From Prosopocoilus inquinatus (taxonomy: Eukaryota; Arthropoda; Insecta; Coleoptera; Lucanidae), in contig CM069874.1 in assembly GCA_036172665.1 (NCBI GenBank), positions 52,992,707-53,056,706 on the forward strand: a stretch of DNA of 64,000 nt, given 5' to 3'. Below the pieces are notes generated by a model, which did no database searches, had not been told where the DNA came from, and saw nothing but the letters and a program-made list of their open reading frames with translations. Positions 10,936 to 22,542 of the stretch are shown here, in pieces; within the stretch, counting starts at the first letter, position 1, and each line of letters opens with the position of its first letter. The position numbers and the translations under genes are program-made.

Positions 10936-11404
10936 TTGGTACTCCATTATGTTTGTACTCATAATTTCAGATTACAAAAAAACTCAATTACTTCTACTAC
11001 TCAAGTACTTTATACTCAATTACTTTTGTACTTAAGCATTGTGAGTAAATTTGTAATCGAGTACTTTGTACTCACAATTTTTGAGTACTTTTGTACTCAA
11101 TTACTTTTTATACTCAATTACTGCCCAACACTGCTTTCATCCGATATTTGATCATAAGAGAGGAAATTAATTTACATTCATATTGATAAATAAAAGAAAA
11201 TCTAGTTACTGCCCACGTGTCTTTATTCATTAACGGAATAGAAAGCTTTAATTGTGAGAACATTCAGGTAAAGTTACCATTCTCAACGTTAAAGGGCGAG
11301 GAGAAAAATATAAACGTACAATATTGGAATGATCCGAACCTAAATCACGAATAACGGGAACCGTATTTCGTTTACGCCTTGGTGGTGAAAGGTCTCGAAA
11401 CCTT

Positions 11405-12150
11405 TCATATTTTTTTTATTTTTTGAGGTATTACCCTACAATAGATGAAAAAATATCTAAATTTTGAAGTAGTCAACAAAGCGAAGTCATTAATAACATA
11501 CGTAGTTCTGGCAGTATTGGCAATAAGTCTACACGGCAAGATGTTTCTTACAGTAAAGAGAACTAAGCTTTTTCTAAACTTTTTTATACAGCGTGTCTCT
11601 AAACCTATGTCTTTAATTGAAACCACAAATAGAGGTCAAGAAAGTTTGTTATACAACTATTGGTCAGATAGCAATAATAACGCAAGTAAAAATTATTTTA
11701 CTTTCTCATAGAAATTGTTTGAGGGTCGCATAATGCAGATGAAATGTTCCGGAAGAGCTTGGTTTTCAACTATTCTCTGACGTGCGGGGCCATAAAAAGT
11801 CATAAAAACGCATACCATGGCCTAATGCACAGATATTGTACTTAAGGAAGGTCAAGTATTATGTTTTTTGTTAATTTTAAAAGCAGATAAATTTTGTAAT
11901 TAGGTAAGTTCTTAATAGTTTAAAATATTCTGTGCGTTTTGCATTAATTGATGATTAGTTTTGTGTTAATCTGTACTTTAACAGTTAAATTTAAAAAATT
12001 CAATCTAAAGGCGATCGAGAAAGTGGAAATTCTTAGATCATATTAATTTGTAAATTGCCAATAATCAACTTACAATGTTGATTACTAAAGTTTATTGTAT
12101 TTGTACAGCAAAAATAAATTTGATTCTTTATTAAAATTTTGAATAAACGA
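11405..12150. repeat. Direct repeat, copy 1 (partner 12636-13395)
   Basis: This is a highly similar direct copy of 12636-13395, about 1.2 kb away, from TTATTTTTTGAGGTATTACC at the left to AATAAACG(A)(A/C)GAAATAAAC at the right. On the minus strand it carries the 5' half of the hAT relic's transposase (ARTTYVINDFALLTTSKFRY). It reflects a partial duplication rather than an LTR pair, since the segment between is the continuation of the same transposase. Confidence 0.65.
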
Positions 12151-12154
12151 AGAA

Positions 12155-13395
12155 ATAAACGTCTGATAATTCTCTTTGGCATTTGTTAATTAAAATGATT
12201 CAGTCAAAGGCAGCTCTTGATTCTAATTTTAAAACTGTTTCGGCCACTACAGAAAAATTACTTGTAATAAACGCTAATTGATTTGGTATTACATTATTTT
12301 TTAAAGAATTTTTGGCTTCTCTAATAGAAGTACATTCGTCAGAGAACTCTATAATTTAATTTTTAATTTTTTCTTAATTTCTTGAATAGAAAATTACGGT
12401 ATTTAGCCACATACCCCACCTAGTATTTACTGGTTTTGGAGGCAACGGTAAACCCGGAAATAATTCTTTATACAATTGAATTGAATCCGTAATGGCGCTT
12501 TTAAATTATTTTACGTTGCCAATTAATTCATTTACAAGAGGGAATTGGTTTTAGATCTCTTCGGCAATTCTGTTAATACCATGTTCCAAACAAGTGATAT
12601 TCTTCTCACAATACACCTTAAAATAAAGCCACATTTTTTTTATTTTTTGAGGTATTACCGTACAATAGATGAAAAAATATCTAAATTTTGAAGTAGTCAA
12701 CAAAGCGAAGTCATTAATAACATACGAAGTTCTGGCAGTATTGGCAATAAGTCTACGCGGCAAAATGTTTTTTACAGTAAAGAGAACTAAGCTTTTTCTA
12801 AATTCTTTTATACAGCGTGTCTCTAAACCTATGTGTTTAATTTAAACCACAAATAGAGGTCAAGAAAGGAAGCAAAATTTGTTATACAACTACTGGTCAG
12901 ATAGCAATAATAACGCAGATAAAAAATTTTTTACTTTCTCATAGAAATTGTTTGATGGTCGCTGAATGCAGATGAAATGTTCCGGTAGAGCTTGGTTTTC
13001 AACTATTCTCTGACGTGCGGGGCCATAAAAGTCATAAAAACGCATACCATGGCCTAATGCACAGATTATTGTACTTAAGGCAGGTCAAGTATTATGTTTT
13101 TTGTTAATTTTAAAAGCAGATCAATTTTGTAATTAGGTAAGTTAATAATAGTTTAAAATATTCTGTGCGTTTTGCATTAATTGATGATTAGTTTTGTGCT
13201 AATCCGCACTTTAACAGTTAAATTAAAAAATTCAATGTAAAGGCGATCGAGAAAGTGGAAATTCTTAGATCATATTAATTTGTAAATTGCCAATAATCAA
13301 CTTACAATGTTGATTACTAAAGTTTATTGTATTTGTACAGCAAAAATAAATTTGTTTCTTTATTAAACCTTCGAATAAACGACGAAATAAACTTC
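12155..13395 (-). pseudogene. Decayed hAT transposase relic
   Basis: Reading from high to low coordinates, scattered frames align in order with the transposase at 5593-7134. They are INDFALL (matching TNDSLTLL), then ITCLEHGINRIAEEI (matching FTCMAHAMNRLAELV), PLPPKPVNTRWGMW (the RW motif), and NQLAFITSNFSVVAETVLKL (matching NQLTFIKTHFSVLISTIKKL). Several stops and frameshifts separate them. The CMAH motif reads CLEH here. No terminal repeats or target duplication were found. It is an older member of the same transposase family. Assignment rests on four collinear motifs. Confidence 0.7.
12636..13395. repeat. Direct repeat, copy 2 (partner 11405-12150)
   Basis: Second copy of the duplicated segment. 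It differs from copy 1 by scattered substitutions and small indels. Confidence 0.65.
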
Positions 13396-13677
13396 TGCAT
13401 TAGGCGAGAGTTTTTTTATGTTTTTGTTGGTTTAATCCGACGCAGAAATTCAGGTTCAACGTTCCTTCTAAAAACATGTGTTTTGTATTGGAATGTAAAA
13501 AATTAATAAAATAGTTCGATTGAGAACTAACGAAGTTATTCAATCACTTATTTTGAACCCATAGATTATTGTGTGTACAGGCAATCTAATTTATTGAAAT
13601 TTTTCATCGTATCATACTCCAATTCTTGCTTTCCGTTTTTACAACAGGAATAGTTTCTGCTCTTGCAATACTTTTTC

Positions 13678-14170
13678 TGCAGCTATTAATGCGATAATTA
13701 AAAAATAATTTCACGCATTTTCAATGCAGTTACAAAACTAGCGTACGAAGATGTTTAATTACTTCAGCAAAAATCGAACGAAGATTAGATACTCATTTTT
13801 AACATAATTGTTATTGTCTGTTAAAAAGAGGTGCGTAAACAAACGTTCTTACTTATCGCATGTAGAAAATACAAATAAACATGCCGATGTCCGCAAGTCG
13901 GATTCATATTCGTATACAATAAGCCCTTAACCGAGTTCTTCTAAACGTAAATAAAAAGATTTATTGTAGTTTGTTGCTTTTATCGGAATAAATTGCTGAA
14001 ACAAGTCGTAAACCAAGCAGAGGTTTCAAAACAAAGGGACTGCGCTCGCTTATGATAAGTCAGTTTTTCATTTTTGGGCAAGAAATTTCAGATTTGGAGA
14101 ACTAATCTCTTATGTAATGAGGAACTTACAGTTTCATTTAAAGACAGAGGTTTTGAGACACCCTGTGTGT
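13678..14170. repeat. Dispersed repeat, copy B (partner at 1951-2402)
   Basis: Same orientation and same ends as copy A. It contains about 40 bases, including ATTCATATTCGTATACAATA and a short segment near 14030, that are absent or different in copy A. Non-coding. Confidence 0.65.
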
Positions 14171-15305
14171 ATAATTTTTCGTAATTAAATTTTTTTTTCA
14201 AGGATATTGAAATTAGGTGGGTATATTTCTTTAATTTTTAATAGGAAACATTTATTTTACTAAAATTTTCTCCTGCGTTCAAATGGATGACCAAGATTTG
14301 TTTCTTCTTGAATTAATTTCGCAGCCTTGAAGGTTTTCAAATTGAGTACAAAGTGAAATCTAAGGTATTTTAAAAATTTTCTGCTCCAATGTAAATAACG
14401 CGGAGTCAGTTCAGAGACGCACTGTATATTTGCGTGAGCATATTTTTCGGTCGCCAGTAAACACTTTCAGACTCGTGCCAACGGTTGTTTCGTGGGCAAC
14501 TTTTACATGCACAAACCAAACAGCCTCGTTTTCTCAAGTTATAAATTCGTACTTTCTCCGCGCACCTTGCCATTTCGAAACCCTCTGCATAAAATCGCTA
14601 ATTCCTTAGCGCACATTTCATTGCGGAGAACATTCCAGTGTCGCCGACGAGAACACGTGAACACGAAGTCATGTGCGCCGTCACACCATCACCGGGAAAA
14701 ATTTGCCACTCTTAATTAGCGACTTAATTAATTCTGGAAAAATTGCGATGAATCTCGTTTCAGATGAACACAATGGAATTGGATGGCCTTAATTGACGTT
14801 TCTTTAGTTGATTGTGTTTGCAGGGAAGACCTGAGTTACAAATGTTCGTTCTCAAAAAAAAATGTGTTGGGAGCCAAATGCTGCCAGCTAATTTATGCAG
14901 GCGTGTGGCTTCGCTAATTGTACGTTATTAATTGCAAGGTCATCCTAGAGGTCGAACAAGAATTTTTTGCGGCTCGCTTTATTGAACGGAAAAACTGCTG
15001 AACGTATTGAAGTATTGAAGTAAATACCGTGCGATCTTTTAAAAAGAGGCAAGAGTTGGCTTCTAAACCACCAAACGTTTATGTGAACGGTCTAAAATAA
15101 TATTAGGTTGTTCGGTAAAAAGTGTAATTTTTTTTTCTTTATCAATTAATTCTTATTTCGAAGGTAGCCAGATATAATTTTTTATTTGCAAATTGAAGAG
15201 TATACTTCTCTAAACAATATACTACGCAAATGTTAACCCGTACTTAATTGTGTGTTCTTACGAAGAATAACCAAAAAACGAAGAATTTTTGAACCTATTT
15301 TTACT
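14171..15305. other. No gene recognised
   Basis: A 75-codon open frame at 14492-14719 has no family resemblance and no splice or promoter context. I see no repeat boundary. Confidence 0.35.
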
Positions 15306-15309
15306 TGAG

Positions 15310-15690
15310 TTTAAGAAGGTTGCACAAATGGCTTAGTATATCTGTGAGAAGAAGACAAACAGTCTCTTAATGTTAAGACATGCCCAACGTGAATTTACAA
15401 AATTTAGAAATGGCGATTTTACTCTTCGAAGGAGTCGTAACTCGGGTTGTCCTTTAAAGATTAACCATTTTTTTGCAATTTATTAAAGAAAATCCGGTTA
15501 CTACAACACATCGATTGTCAGTCGAGAAGGGTGCATTCAATTCAACCATTTGGTGTCACTTAAGAGGTCGTAGTACGATTATTAGATGTTCTACAAAAAC
15601 TTCACATAACTTAAATGAATCTCAACCTAAAGACCTTAAACATTTGTGCAAAATTACTCCAAAATCCCCGCTACAATCGTTTTCTGTGAC
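15310..15690 (+). pseudogene. Mariner-type transposase N-terminal relic
   Basis: Frames around 15390-15600 encode pieces of a mariner helix-turn-helix region. KFRNGDFTLR followed by SRNSGCPLK corresponds to the family's GDFSL...PRSGRP motif. FIKENPVTTTHRLSVEKG and STIWCHLRGR correspond to the second HTH. Stops and shifts separate the pieces, and no DDE domain or terminal repeats are seen. Confidence 0.5.
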
Positions 15691-15695
15691 AAATC

Positions 15696-17425
15696 ATGAT
15701 TTATGAAGAAACACGGATTCCTTTAAGAATCCCTACTGGTATAAACAGTGGCTTAATCTGCGACAAGCGTCTTTTTCAGTCGTTAACAAAGATCGTTTTG
15801 GAAGATAATGTTGTCCCTAATGTTGAACTACAATTATTTTACAACAGTAATACACACGTGGCGTTTTCCGAATTATTTACATTTACATCTGTTTCTGAAG
15901 ATGAGGTATCTAAATTTCTTAACGCCGTCAAATCTAACTCTTGTGGATCCGATAAAATTAGCATTCGCATGTTACGTTTGTGCTGTCCCTTTATTATTCC
16001 ATATATTACTTACATTATAAATTTTTGTTTGCGTAATTCTGTTTATCCAAAATGTTGGAAAGAAGCAATGGTTATTCCCCTTCCAAAGACCAATAAGTCT
16101 TTGGGATACAGTGAACTTAGACCTATCAGTATATTACCAGTTATTTCTAAACTGCTAGAAAAGAGTGTCGCGAAGCAAATACGATCTCATTTAAATACAT
16201 TTAATTTATTACCTTCTTTCCAATCGGGTTTTCGCTCCGGTTTTAGTTGTTCAACGGCTTTGTCATTAATATTTGATGATATATTTAAAGCAATCGATGA
16301 CAATAAATTATGTGTGCTTGTTCTATTGGACTTTTCCAAAGCCTTTGATACTATCAATCACGGTTTATTATTATCTATTCTTCATTATATTGGCTTTAGT
16401 AACAGCACTATTTCGTTTTTTAACAATTATCTTTCAAATAGATATCAAAAAGTAATTTATAACAACAATGTATCGGACACCTTGCCACTCTGCAAAGGGG
16501 TTGCACAGGGTAGCATCCTAGGTCCCTTACTATTCTGTATTTATACCAGCTTCATATTTAATCGTATTCAGTTCTGCAAATGCCATCTTTATGCAGACGA
16601 TACACAACTATATAACTGCTTCGAGGCGTCAGACACTGCTAAGGGTGTTACAGATGTTAATTCAGACTTGCAGATAGTACAAGCTGTTGCTTCTGATCAC
16701 TGTCTTTCTATTAATCCTAATAAATCGCACGTCCTTGTGTTTGGAAGGAACAAAACTCAACTCTCTGTGTTGCACCAAATTAATATTAAAATAAATAATA
16801 CTGCTTTGAAATTAGTAAATTGTGCTAAAAATCTTGGTCTTTATTGCGACACGAGTTTAAGATTTAAAACTCATATCAGTAAAATAACACAACTTGCTTA
16901 TGGTAGACTTAAGATGTTATATGGAAGCAAAGATTTTTTTAAGTCAACACATGCGTAGAATGCTTTGCGACTCATTAATTCTTTCGTTATTTAATTACTG
17001 CGATATGATTTACGGTCCTTGTCTAGATAGTTTTGATATTAGAAAATTACAGCGTGTACAAAATTCTCCGTTTTATTTTTGGGCTCAAAAGCAGAGATCA
17101 CATCTCGCATACCTTTGGGCGAGCAAGATGGTTAAATATGGCCGACAGGAGAAAATTACATTCAGCTGTGTTCTTTTATAAAATTATCTGCAATAAGGCG
17201 CCGCAGTATCTGTTCGAACGAATTTCTTTTAGAACGGACGTTCACAGAATTAATATTAGAAGTAAAGGTTTATTAACACCTCCTGTTCACCGCACTGCTA
17301 TTTTCCAGAGGTCGTTTTCATTTAATATAGTGAAGTTTTATAATAACATTCCAAATTCCTACAGGTCTTATTCAGTAATGACTTTCAAAAAACAGTTTCG
17401 TAATCATTTAATAAATAATTCCTAA
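15696..17425 (+). pseudogene. LINE reverse transcriptase (Jockey/CR1-like), 5' truncated
   Basis: The frame 15696-16958 holds the RT domain in order: WKEAMVIPLPKTN, LRPISILPVISKLLE, LLDFSKAFDTINH, GVAQGSILGPLLF, and the catalytic HLYADDTQLY. The protein continues in a second frame (MLCDSLILSLFNYCDMIYGP, about 16950-17080) and then a third (to NHLINNS, stop near 17425). Two frameshifts therefore break the C-terminal region. No endonuclease precedes the RT, as expected of a 5'-truncated insertion. The active-site YADD is intact. Clade within Jockey/CR1 is not certain. Confidence 0.8.
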
Positions 17426-18480
17426 CTGCCACGTCAGACTTCAAAACATTAAATTTATTTTCGCTTCATGTTTTCTTTTTGTTTTTTTTTTTTTTTCTCT
17501 ATATTTTGTCAAATTGTTGTTTGCTAATTTTCATTTTGTCAGATTGATTTTTGTTATATGCATATTTTCATTCTAATCGTACGCACACATGCACATAACA
17601 TGTTTAACTTAGCATCTGGCGCGGGATGGTCTGGCATATACATTCTATGTATGTGCGCCGGATTATTTTGCGTTTGGTATGAAATTATTTATCAAAGGGT
17701 GCTGAAGGTAGAACAGTAAGTTTCTTGAAACAACTGATTCAGCTCCCATTGACTTTAAGTTAAGAATTTAATTTATTTAATTTATACCTGTAACCTGTAT
17801 TTTGGGTCAATAAATACTTCATCAAGATAAGTAATGTTCAGTGATTGGTGGAATATTTTTGGCATGATCAATTTTGAACTTGTTTCAAATGTCCGTACGC
17901 AGTCTGTTGTGCTCAACTTACCAGAGTACACGAAATTTTACGTTTGTGCAAGTCAATAAGTCTGATATGTTTAAAATAGCAGCCCACACATTTTCAAGCA
18001 AAACTCAATAAGTCTGAGGTTGGTGTTTTCTGATGATACAGGAATTAATTTTGAACACGTACTGCTTTCCATTACTTCAGAATATATTCAGGAGTATACT
18101 TTGGTTACTATATAATAGAAATCTGTAAGCAAATTTGTGATCAGATTTTGTGCAACCTTCTAGAAGAGCTCACGAAAAAACGCGCAAATACACACGTGGA
18201 AATTTTTGAAACTATTACTTATTATCATTTTGTTGTTATTGTTTATATGTTACTTCCGTTATTTTAAATGTAGCAGGGAGTTGCAGTCATGCAGGCGAAT
18301 AAAGAAGTCAAACTGTCGGTAGATACAGTACGCAAATTCCTTGTCAATTTTAAGCAAAACTCAGTAAGTCCTGTTTCATTCAAAACTTTATAAGTCGTCG
18401 GTGTTCAAGCAAAATTCAAAATGCCCTAAACAAATTTTGATTTTTAAGACAAGTTTTTGGCTAATTTTTAATCTGACTTA
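17426..18480. other. LINE 3' untranslated region, then unassigned
   Basis: Up to about 17820 this is probably the LINE's 3' UTR, with a T-tract near 17485 and GGGTCAATAAATACTTC near the end. Beyond it I see no gene. Around 17950-18020 and 18350-18420 a short phrase (AGCAAAACTCA(A/G)TAAGTC) recurs. Confidence 0.35.
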
Positions 18481-18489
18481 AAGAATTGG

Positions 18490-20967
18490 ACCGATGAGAA
18501 GTTAGCAATAAAATTCCAGCAATAAAATTATGAAATTTCAAAACGCTGCCACCGCTAAAATAACGATCACTGATCAATAATATTTAATCTATTACAAAGA
18601 GTATAATGTGTAGATTCCCCTCATATGAAGAAACTGAAAAAATATTTGATATTAAGTTAACTATGACTATTTAAACCAGCATAAGTCATTATTCATATAT
18701 CGCACCAAAACAATTGCTTTCACTGAAAATTTTCACACAGTCATAAAGTAAACATACATACCTATTTAATAATGCCTTCAGAAAGTTTTAGCCGGTTAAT
18801 TTAAAGTAATTAAAAAATTAATTAAATATGGCACTCCCAGCAATAAAATAATACTAACTTTGAACGTCCATATCTTTTAATGCAGTATTCGCATAAACAT
18901 TCTGTTTGTAGAATATTTAAAATTTTCATGAGATGCATGTTCTGGACCAGAAAATGCATCTTATAAAAATTCTTGTTATTAAAAGATTTATACAAAACTC
19001 AGACAAAAACACCTTTTATAATAAACAAATAAACCAAAATTAATGTTTTCAAATATATACACGGTTTTCAAATGTTTTGTTCTTGAAACACAGCCATCTT
19101 AATGAATTTGTAAAAAATCAAAATATCTTCTTTACTTATTAATTTCCGATAAAATGATAAAGAATAATTTTAATTCAGAATTTTATTCTCTATCGATTGG
19201 TCAAATAATATACAGGGTGTTCTATTTAAAAGAAGTGTTCTTTTCCCTTTATTTCATAAACGCGATGTTCAATTGTTTTTTTTTTTTTGAATGTATCGTT
19301 GCAATCAGGACGAAAGATACTACTAGTTTGCTAATTTAATTGTACCTGTAACTTTAATAATAAAATAGTTTGCAATAGTGCCGAGTTATTTTTAAACAGT
19401 CTGTATAGGGTGATCAAAGTTTCCATTATACAGTGTGTCCCAGTGATTCTCAGTAATCGCGAATGATTAAAGCTTAAATAAAAATACATTGATGCACAAA
19501 TAATATGTGGGAAGAAGAAAAATTTGCATATAGAAAAGATGGTTGGAGATAGATGTCTAAAAATATCGATTCACGATTCGAATAATGCCCTTCTGAATTA
19601 AGAGAAAGTCCAATATAAACCGCAAGTTTTAACAAATTTTCAGCATTAAAAGTGTTATTTAACGAGGTATCACAAGGGGTACTTTGCTACTTGAATTTTT
19701 AAAGTTGGGGTTGTTATAGCTTAGAGATGGGGGATTGAAAATTACACCCTCAAATGATAATTTAAAAATAAAAATCGACCTGAGAATTCTTCTTTTTCTT
19801 AACCATTTTATAGAATTTATCCGTTACTTTTGGGAAACACTGTATACATACAATAACTTCATAATTATTAAGGTACGAAATCGTTACAAAAGCAATAGTG
19901 AACCCACAATTAAGCGGCGACACCAAAAAAACAATTACGCATCGCGTTCTCATAATATCTTCACATGTAAACTTTTCTTTAATGAAATATACCGTATTTT
20001 TTGTTGTGAAACGAAAGAATAGTAAATTCTAAATATAAAATACTCTTTACTAATTAACCTCAGAACAAATAATAAAGGAGTTATTGCGATACTTGTACTC
20101 ATCATTAAAAAAAATCACTAAAAATCTGCTACAATTCAACTAAATTGCAACAGGGTTCTCATAGCAATTTCGGCCCTAATTGAGGCCTCATCAGAAGAAG
20201 AACATATCGAGAATTCCACCGTAATCTGACTGATCCGGTCAGCTTACGTATGGACAATGCTTAATTACTAATCTTGAGTAAAAGCAGTATATTTTTGCCA
20301 ATTTGAACGACTTCGTACCTTCCATAATAACGAAGTTGTTGTGTGCGTTTAACAAAAACTTTGAACACCCTCTGTACTCAATGCAAAGTTCAAACCTTGG
20401 CCATAATTCACAAAGCGCAATGTAAAGTTTTTTTTTATTGTTGCAAACGTCACAATTTATTAATTTCTAATTACTTCAAATCCAACCTGCTAAAACTCAG
20501 GGGGTAGTTTAAACGATAGATTTCGATCCGTGCTTTCATATTCTGCAAACAGAATTTTTATGCGAATACTGCATTAAAATATATGGACGTTCAAAGTTAG
20601 TATTATTTTATTGCTGGGAATGCCATATTTAATTAATTTTCTAATTACTTTAAATCAACGGGCTAAAAGTTTCTGAAGGTATTATTAAATAGATATGTAT
20701 GTTTACTTTATGACTACGTGAAAATTTTCAGTGAAAGCAATTGTTTTGGTTCGATATATGAATAATGACTTATGCTGGTTTAAATAGTCATAGTTAACTT
20801 AATATCAAATATTTTTTTTTCAGTTTCTTCATATGAGGGGAATCTACACATTATACTCTTTGTAACAGATTAAATATTATTAATCTGTGATCGTTATTTT
20901 AGCGGTGGCAGCGTTTTGAAATTTCATAATTTTATTGCTGGAATTTTATTGCTAACATCTCATCGGT
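18490..20967. mobile_element. Mutator-like non-autonomous element with long inverted repeats
   Basis: Ends ACCGATGAGA(A/T)GTTAGC face each other. The inverted arms run for about 430 bp (about 18490-18915 and about 20545-20967) with high identity. The flanks carry the perfect 9-bp duplication AAGAATTGG (18481-18489 and 20968-20976). A 9-bp duplication with inverted repeats of several hundred base pairs is typical of Mutator-like elements. The 1.6-kb interior has no transposase. It contains other repeat ends (TATACAGGGTGTTCT at 19209, TATACAGTGTGTCCCA at about 19430) and the hammerhead-like motif at 20154. Confidence 0.7.
20154..20203 (-). ncRNA. Hammerhead-ribozyme-like motif with canonical core
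   Basis: On the minus strand: CTTCTT, CTGATGA, stem II GGCC(T)/GGCC with an AT-rich loop, GAAA, TTGCTAT, then GAGAAC. CTGATGA and GAAA match the hammerhead core exactly. GAGAA can pair over five positions with TTCTT before the core (stem I). The cleavage triplet is not canonical and looks like a one-base deletion relative to the motif at 321, whose loop GCTAT it shares. This is consistent with a Penelope-element remnant captured inside the Mutator-like element. Confidence 0.55.
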
Positions 20968-21037
20968 AAGAATTGGTACGCTAGGGCATTATAACATTTA
21001 TAAATTCTAGTTAAAAAAAAGGTAGTATAGCAGTTAC

Positions 21038-21760
21038 ATGTATTATAAGAAAAATGTAATTTCTGATAATTACGAAAAAGTGATATTAAGTTTTGCGTTA
21101 ATGCTCTGCATATGTAACACAGTTTGTGTAGTATTTAGTCAAAATCTAAAAATGTTCTCCATAGCGCACATCAATGTAAGGTCACTCAGTAGAAATTTTG
21201 ACATTCTGAAGCAGCACATTTGCACTAAAAACTACAATATCATTGGCATCTCTGAGACGTGGTTGTCTCCAATAATTCATGATGAATTATTTTCCATTAA
21301 CGGTTATCGCTTACTAAGATCAAACAAAATAGATGGTAGAAGAGGAGGAGGTGTTGCTTCATATGTCAGATCCTTTTTTATAGATAGAATAGAATTAATT
21401 CCAATCACGAACAGTTTATGTTTTGAGCAGTTGTGGATATCCTTAAAAATTGACAGCTTTACGATTGCATTTGATGTAATATACAAACCACCTAATTCAA
21501 ACACCTTAAATTTTCTTAACGAATATGTTCTAAGTTCTAAGTAATATGTTTGTTTTTTTTTATTTTGTCACATGCATAGGTGATTTCAACATCAATTTAT
21601 TAGATTGTGTCAGTAACTCGATCATCTCAGTAATTCGAGCAAGATGCTTACTACTTACTACTTGACTCCATAGGATTAAAGCAGTTTGTTTCTGAGCCTA
21701 CTAGAGTAGGAGATATAAATTCTATTTTGATTCTAAAGCAAGGAGTTAAAGGTGCTATTC
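21038..21760 (+). pseudogene. LINE endonuclease fragment
   Basis: The frame 21038-21544 encodes an APE-type endonuclease: IAHINVRSLSRNFD, NIIGISETWL (the catalytic Glu region), GRRGGGVASYVR and VIYKPPNSN. Beyond the stop, another frame continues with GDFNINLLDC near 21580, a conserved catalytic motif. No reverse transcriptase follows; a Penelope fragment on the other strand begins near 21790. Truncated and frameshifted. Confidence 0.75.
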
Positions 21761-21789
21761 AGAAAGCGAACTTAAGTAAATGTCACTCT

Positions 21790-22542
21790 TTAATATAATA
21801 AATTTTAAAATTTAAAACGTTTAAGCGAAATTGTGAGTCTCGACGATAAGTAGTTTTCCATTGAAGTCCCTTCGGTTTGTTTGAAAAATTTCCCATTAAT
21901 TTGGAAATAATTTTGCAACATGATAGGAGTTGTGAGTTGTTCAAGTTCATCTATCTTTTGTTGTTCTATGTTGTTGGAGGCTAAGAGAATTTCAAGGTAG
22001 TTTAATGTGGTGGGAATAGGGATACCGGGAAATAAGGATTGGACATCAAAGGATACCAATATTTCATCTCCGCTTAGTGTTAGATCTCTAACGCGTTGTA
22101 TGAAATCTACCGAATTTTTGACGGAAAACACGTCTTTAGAGTTGGAAAACTTATTCAATTCTGTGTTTAACCATTTTGTTAGGAAATAGGTAGGAGAGTT
22201 AATTCCGGATACTATTGGTCTACTGCAACTGCTAGTGGTAAAATTGACTGGAATTTCTTTTTATGAACGTAATGCACTTTCTTCATTTTATGTGCAATGG
22301 CTTCATGCATGTCATTCAAAAATTATTGGCCAGGCTCTTAACAAGTTTCAAATACATATAGATTATATTTTTCTAATTCTAATTTACTACGTTTACTATA
22401 AAGGTACTTAATTTTTAAATCTTGCCATTTTTGTTTTGCAGATTGTACAATTGCTTTTTGATACCTAGCATTTACATGGAATCGAATGTTGACAAATTTT
22501 GGAAAAACACCAAGAGTTTTACATTTTTTCAGAAGTATCTTA
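21790..22542 (-). pseudogene. Penelope-like reverse transcriptase fragment
   Basis: On the minus strand, from about 22530 down, come LGVFPKFVNIRFHVN and a basic linker ending near 22360. A short broken stretch follows, then RPIVSGINSPTYFLTKW, and in 21805-22158 EILVSFDVQSLFPGIPI (Penelope RT motif A, DVxSLFxxIP). The C-terminal end is abrupt after KQTEGTSME. The RPI(V/I)S and SLFP motifs are characteristic of Penelope RTs. Part of the RT between the linker and RPIVS is missing. The upstream end is cut by the mariner at 22543. Confidence 0.75.

Larger units (their letters stand above)
4988..11133. mobile_element. Outer hAT-like element hosting nested insertions
   Basis: The termini CGGAGTTGGGCA (left) and TGCCCAACACTG (right) are inverted repeats differing at two of 12 positions. 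They are flanked by the perfect 8-bp direct repeat CTTTCATC (4980-4987 and 11134-11141), the duplication size expected for hAT. The surviving element sequence is rich in GTACTC/GAGTAC and TAATCAGTA words. It is seen at 4988-5123, 7306-7337, around 8199-8208, 9654-9705 and 10940-11133. The rest of the 6.1 kb consists of later insertions. Confidence 0.7.

Noticed and set aside
11405..13395. A possible LTR retrotransposon with 740-bp LTRs
   Set aside because: No primer-binding site, no polypurine tract; the internal DNA is hAT transposase continuous with one repeat.
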